The translations under genes were made by a program, and so were the position numbers. Source: Hyphomicrobiales bacterium (GTDB lineage: Bacteria; Pseudomonadota; Alphaproteobacteria; Rhizobiales; OSC116). Taken from it: a stretch of DNA of 9,709 nt. Location: positions 1-9,709 of the forward strand of contig JABSRY010000052.1 of the NCBI GenBank assembly GCA_013214985.1, written 5' to 3'. This document shows positions 6,318-9,709 of this stretch, in pieces. Each line of letters starts with the position of its first letter. Position 1 is the stretch's first letter. The notes under the pieces were generated by a model. The model saw nothing but the letters and a program-made list of their open reading frames with translations, did no database searches and was not told the DNA's origin.

Positions 6318-8393
6318 ATGGCTCGTGAGCATAAAATTGAGGATTATCGTAATTTTGGTATTATGGCGCATATTGATGCGGGTAAAACCACTGCTACGGA
6401 ACGGATCCTATATTATACAGGTAAAAGCCACAAAATTGGCGAAGTGCATGATGGCGCTGCGACAATGGATTGGATGGAGCAGGAGCAAGAACGTGGTATT
6501 ACTATCACTTCTGCTGCTACGACTACCTATTGGAAGGGCAAACGCCTAAACATCATCGACACACCAGGTCATGTTGACTTCACTATTGAAGTTGAACGTA
6601 GCTTGCGCGTACTCGATGGTGCCGTAACATTACTAGATGCCAATGCTGGTGTTGAACCACAAACCGAAACTGTTTGGCGTCAAGCTGAAAAGTATAATGT
6701 GCCCCGTATGTTCTTCGTGAACAAAATGGACAAAATTGGTGCCGATTTTTTCAACTGTGTTGAAATGATGGACACTCGTTTGGGTGCACAGGCTTGTGTT
6801 ATTCAATTGCCAATGGGTGCTGAAAACGACTATATCGGTAGTATCGATTTAGTTGAAATGAATGCAGTCGTTTGGGAAAATGATAATCTTGGTGCTGAAT
6901 TCAATGTTATTGATATTCCTGCTGAATATCAAGAGCATGCTGAAGAATGGCGCGAAAAGCTAATTGAAGTTGCTGTAGAAGCTGATGAAGCTGCAATGGA
7001 CAAATATCTTGAAGGTGTTATGCCTAACATAGATGAGCTTAAAGCACTTATTCGTAGAGGTACAATTGACGTTCTATTCCATCCTGTATGTTGTGGTACT
7101 GCCTTTAAAAACAAAGGTGTACAAACATTATTGGATGCAGTGGTTGATTATCTGCCTTCACCGGTTGATATTCCTGATATCAAAGGTATCGACTTTAAAA
7201 CGGATGAACCAACGACACGTAAAGCATCTGATGATGAGCCTTTAGGTTTGTTAGCATTTAAAATTATGAATGACCCATTTGTTGGTACATTGACATTTGT
7301 TCGTATTTATTCTGGTGTGCTTGAATCTGGTCAAACAGTATTGAACACAGTAAAAGATAAAAAAGAACGTGTTGGTCGTATGTTGGAAATGCATTCTAAC
7401 TCGCGTGAAGACGTCAAAGTTGCCCGTGCGGGTGACATTGTTGCTTTGGCAGGTTTGAAGTATACAACAACTGGCGATACTTTGTCTGATATGCTTAAAC
7501 CAGTTATTTTGGAACGTATGGAATTCCCTGATCCTGTGATCGAGATTGCTATCGAACCAAAAACCAAAGCTGACCAAGAAAAACTAGGCCAAGGCCTACA
7601 ACGTTTGGCTGCTGAAGATCCTTCATTCCGCGTTTCATCTGATTTCGAATCAGGTCAAACAATTATTGCGGGTATGGGTGAACTTCATTTGGATATTCTG
7701 GTTGATCGTTTGCGCCGAGAGTTTGGTGTTGAAGCGAATGTTGGTGCACCTCAGGTTGCTTATCGTGAAACTATTGTTGGTGAATATGAAATCAACTATA
7801 CACATAAGAAACAATCTGGTGGTTCTGGTCAATATGCGAAGATTAAAATGATCATTGAGCCTGGCGACAATAATGAAGGTTTCGATTTCGAAAGTAAAAT
7901 TGTTGGTGGTTCGGTTCCTAAAGAATATATTCCAGGTGTGGAAAAAGGTATCAAATCTGTTGTTGAAACAGGTGTGCTTGCTGGCTTCCCAATGTTAAAT
8001 ATTAAGGTAACGCTGGTTGACGGTAGTTATCATGATGTTGACTCCTCTGTAATGGCATTTGAACTTGCTGGTCGTGCGGGCTTCCGTGAAGGCGTACGTG
8101 AAGCGGGTCTTAAATTACTTGAACCAATTATGAAGGTTGAAGTAGTGACACCTGAAGATTATGTTGGTGATGTTATTGGTGACCTTAACTCTCGCCGTGG
8201 TATGATTTCGGGAACACAAATTCGAGGTAACGCGCAAGTTGTTGACGCGATGGTGCCTTTGGCAAACATGTTTGGCTATGTAAACAATCTACGTTCTGCA
8301 ACGCAGGGTCGTGCTCAGTTTACTATGCAATTCGATCATTATGATCAAGTACCTCAAGCGGTTGCGGATGAAATTATCGCAAAACTTGCTTGA
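6318..8393 (+). CDS. fusA: Elongation factor G (ribosomal translocase GTPase)
   Basis: At 691 residues this is a standard-length bacterial EF-G. It drives GTP-dependent translocation of tRNA and mRNA and, with RRF, ribosome recycling. G-domain motifs are complete: G1 AHIDAGKT (17-24), G2 RGITI (59-63, T62), G3 DTPGH (81-85, catalytic His 85), G4 NKMD (135-138) and G5 near CCGTAF (258-263). Further on, GMGELHLD at 452-459 is domain III, and the domain IV tip loop GSYHDVDSS carries H572, which reaches the decoding centre in known EF-Gs. The C-terminus holds the EF-G elongation signature region (PEDYVGDVIGDLNSRRGMI). A minor oddity is TTATERIL just after the P-loop, where TTTTERIL is more usual (A26). 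AGGAG (6306-6310) lies 7 nt before the ATG. It is co-directional with rpsG, with a 21-nt gap. Canonical EF-G rather than a TetM-like or mitochondrial-type paralogue, given its operon position. Confidence 0.99.
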   Translation: MAREHKIEDYRNFGIMAHIDAGKTTATERILYYTGKSHKIGEVHDGAATMDWMEQEQERGITITSAATTTYWKGKRLNIIDTPGHVDFTIEVERSLRVLDGAVTLLDANAGVEPQTETVWRQAEKYNVPRMFFVNKMDKIGADFFNCVEMMDTRLGAQACVIQLPMGAENDYIGSIDLVEMNAVVWENDNLGAEFNVIDIPAEYQEHAEEWREKLIEVAVEADEAAMDKYLEGVMPNIDELKALIRRGTIDVLFHPVCCGTAFKNKGVQTLLDAVVDYLPSPVDIPDIKGIDFKTDEPTTRKASDDEPLGLLAFKIMNDPFVGTLTFVRIYSGVLESGQTVLNTVKDKKERVGRMLEMHSNSREDVKVARAGDIVALAGLKYTTTGDTLSDMLKPVILERMEFPDPVIEIAIEPKTKADQEKLGQGLQRLAAEDPSFRVSSDFESGQTIIAGMGELHLDILVDRLRREFGVEANVGAPQVAYRETIVGEYEINYTHKKQSGGSGQYAKIKMIIEPGDNNEGFDFESKIVGGSVPKEYIPGVEKGIKSVVETGVLAGFPMLNIKVTLVDGSYHDVDSSVMAFELAGRAGFREGVREAGLKLLEPIMKVEVVTPEDYVGDVIGDLNSRRGMISGTQIRGNAQVVDAMVPLANMFGYVNNLRSATQGRAQFTMQFDHYDQVPQAVADEIIAKLA

Positions 8394-8412
8394 ATATAAA
8401 ATATAGAACTTC

Positions 8413-8435
8413 GTCAGGCTCAATTAGAGTCTGAC
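8413..8435 (+). promoter_or_regulatory. Stem-loop in the fusA-tuf spacer (not a terminator)
   Basis: GTCAGGCTC (8413-8421) pairs with GAGTCTGAC (8427-8435) around the loop AATTA, giving a 9-bp stem with a single G-U pair. It fills the middle of the 63-nt spacer, 20 nt after the fusA stop and 10 nt before the tuf SD. What follows is AATATTAAATGG, without a U-tract, so it should not terminate. Possible roles are mRNA processing, protection of a tuf-only transcript's 5' end, or ribosome spacing; none is shown by the sequence. Confidence 0.6.
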
Positions 8436-8456
8436 AATATTAAATGGAGAGCCCTA

Positions 8457-9647
8457 ATGGCTAAAGAAAAGTTTGAGCGTAATAAACCTCATGTTAACGT
8501 TGGCACAATCGGCCATGTTGACCATGGTAAAACAACACTAACGGCTGCTATTACTATGGTAATGGCTGAAACTTCTGGTGGCGTAGCAATGGCATATGCT
8601 GACATTGATGGTGCACCTGAAGAGCGCGAACGTGGTATTACTATTTCAACTGCTCATGTTGAATATGAAACTGTTAATCGTCATTATGCGCATGTGGATT
8701 GCCCAGGCCATGCTGACTATGTTAAAAACATGATTACTGGTGCTGCACAAATGGATGGTGGCATCTTGGTTGTGTCTGCTGCTGATGGTCCTATGCCACA
8801 AACTCGTGAGCATATCTTGCTTGCTCGTCAATGTGGTGTGCCTTATCTAGTGATCTACATGAACAAAGTTGACCAAGTTGACGATGAAGAGCTTCTAGAA
8901 CTAGTTGAAATGGAAATTCGTGAACTACTTAGCGAATATGATTTCCCTGGTGATGATATTCCTATCGTTATGGGTTCTGCTTTGGCTGCTGTTGAAGGCC
9001 GCGACGAAGAAATCGGCAAAAACTCTATCATTAAATTGATGGAAGCCGTTGATACATACATTCCAACTCCAGATCGTCCTAAAGATCTTCCGTTCCTACT
9101 ACCTATTGAAGATGTATTCTCAATTTCTGGTCGTGGTACAGTGGTAACTGGTCGTGTTGAACGTGGTATTGTTAATGTTGGCGACAATATTGAGATCGTT
9201 GGCATGAAAGACACTACTACTACAACTTGTACTGGTGTTGAAATGTTCCGTAAGCTTCTTGATTCAGGTCAAGCTGGTGATAACGTTGGCGTGCTACTTC
9301 GTGGTACTAAACGTGAAGACGTTGTTCGTGGTCAAGTGCTATGTGCACCTGGTTCAATTACACCGCATACTAAGTTTGTTGCTGAAGCATACATCCTTAC
9401 AAAAGAGGAAGGTGGACGTCATACTCCATTCTTTACAAAATATCGTCCACAGTTCTATTTCCGTACAACCGATGTAACAGGCGTTGTGTCTTTACAAGAA
9501 GGTACAGAAATGGTAATGCCAGGCGACAATGTTAATATTGATGTTGAACTAATCGCACCAATCGCCATGGAAGAGCAACTTCGTTTCTCTATCCGTGAAG
9601 GTGGACGTACCGTAGGTGCGGGTGTTGTTGGTAAGATTATCTCTTAA
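8457..9647 (+). CDS. tuf: Elongation factor Tu
   Basis: This 396-residue protein (E. coli 394 with Met) delivers aminoacyl-tRNA to the ribosomal A-site as EF-Tu-GTP. The GTPase motifs are intact: GHVDHGKT (19-26), RGITI (59-63, T62), DCPGHADY (81-88, catalytic H85), NKVD (136-139) and GSAL (173-176). Domain 2 begins near FLLPIEDVFSISGRG (about 213-227) and domain 3 near 301, including GGRHTPFF and YRPQFYFRTTDVTG. The end is REGGRTVGAGVVGKIIS. By counting back from the aligned C-terminus, S378 corresponds to E. coli A375, a known elfamycin-resistance position; Q125, Y161, G319 and Q332, equivalents of other such positions, are unchanged. LQEG (346-349) replaces the more usual LPEG. GGAG (8446-8449) is 7 nt before ATG 8457. 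Tandem TAA TAA stops (9645-9650) precede the operon terminator. Whether a second tuf copy exists elsewhere is unknown. Confidence 0.99.
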   Translation: MAKEKFERNKPHVNVGTIGHVDHGKTTLTAAITMVMAETSGGVAMAYADIDGAPEERERGITISTAHVEYETVNRHYAHVDCPGHADYVKNMITGAAQMDGGILVVSAADGPMPQTREHILLARQCGVPYLVIYMNKVDQVDDEELLELVEMEIRELLSEYDFPGDDIPIVMGSALAAVEGRDEEIGKNSIIKLMEAVDTYIPTPDRPKDLPFLLPIEDVFSISGRGTVVTGRVERGIVNVGDNIEIVGMKDTTTTTCTGVEMFRKLLDSGQAGDNVGVLLRGTKREDVVRGQVLCAPGSITPHTKFVAEAYILTKEEGGRHTPFFTKYRPQFYFRTTDVTGVVSLQEGTEMVMPGDNVNIDVELIAPIAMEEQLRFSIREGGRTVGAGVVGKIIS

Positions 9648-9666
9648 TAACATAATCAAATGAGGC

Positions 9667-9698
9667 GAGGGTAGTTATCTACCCTCACTTTTTATTTT
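9667..9698 (+). terminator. Intrinsic terminator closing the str operon after tuf
   Basis: GAGGGTAG (9667-9674) pairs perfectly with CTACCCTC (9679-9686) around the tetraloop TTAT, an 8-bp stem. After AC come TTTTT, A, TTTT (9689-9698). The U-tract starts 2 nt off the stem and is interrupted by one A, so termination may be less complete than after rpoC. It lies 19 nt beyond the tuf stop. Confidence 0.88.
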
Positions 9699-9709
9699 AA
9701 TATACCAAA

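Noticed and set aside
8386..8407. A separate tuf promoter in the A/T-rich end of fusA (TATAAA and TATAGA near 8395-8407)
   Set aside because: No -35-like hexamer lies at a workable spacing upstream of either; A/T content alone is not enough.

Overview
The window is a stretch of core informational genes, all on the + strand, from a bacterium whose proteins look alphaproteobacterial. The lineage is inferred from: RpoC opening MNQEVMNIFNP followed by FDQIRISIASPEKI; the tight order rpsL-rpsG-fusA-tuf; the SYIPGEGHNLQEH wording of S12; and the TYIPTPDRP linker of EF-Tu. The DNA is fairly A+T-rich with mostly A/T-ending codons, which is low for many alphaproteobacteria. I cannot place it to order or genus from sequence alone.

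Layout: (1) 1-754 is the 3' end of rpoB (RNA polymerase beta). (2) 755-852 is a 98-nt rpoB-rpoC spacer with a run of nine G, a small GC-rich hairpin, and two competing hairpins next to the rpoC ribosome binding site. (3) 853-5085 is complete rpoC (beta', 1410 aa), closed by a strong intrinsic terminator at 5104-5136. (4) 5137-5440 carries no recognisable protein gene. It holds an A/T-only UP-like block, a good sigma70-type promoter with a GC-rich discriminator, and a roughly 197-nt leader that folds on paper into a closed multi-branch structure before rpsL. (5) 5441-9647 is the str operon: rpsL (S12), rpsG (S7), fusA (EF-G) and tuf (EF-Tu), with spacers of 13, 21 and 63 nt. (6) 9667-9698 is an intrinsic terminator directly after tuf.

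The genes form two transcription units. The polymerase unit ends after rpoC. The str unit starts from its own promoter and makes two small-subunit proteins (S12 in the decoding centre, S7 at the mRNA exit/E-site) and the two main elongation GTPases. The promoter architecture (UP-like block, G/C discriminator) is what growth-rate and stringent control usually acts on. The E. coli-type S7 feedback site between rpsL and rpsG cannot fit here, because that gap is only 13 nt. Any autogenous control would have to lie elsewhere, and the structured rpsL leader is the obvious candidate.

All five complete or near-complete proteins have intact active-site motifs. I saw no mobile element, CRISPR array, tRNA, rRNA or foreign-looking segment. 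No unusual multi-gene system is present. The points worth a second look are non-coding (the rpsL leader, a duplicated -10/discriminator sequence, the rpoC RBS hairpins, the G9 tract, the fusA-tuf hairpin), plus a serine in EF-Tu at a position linked to elfamycin resistance.
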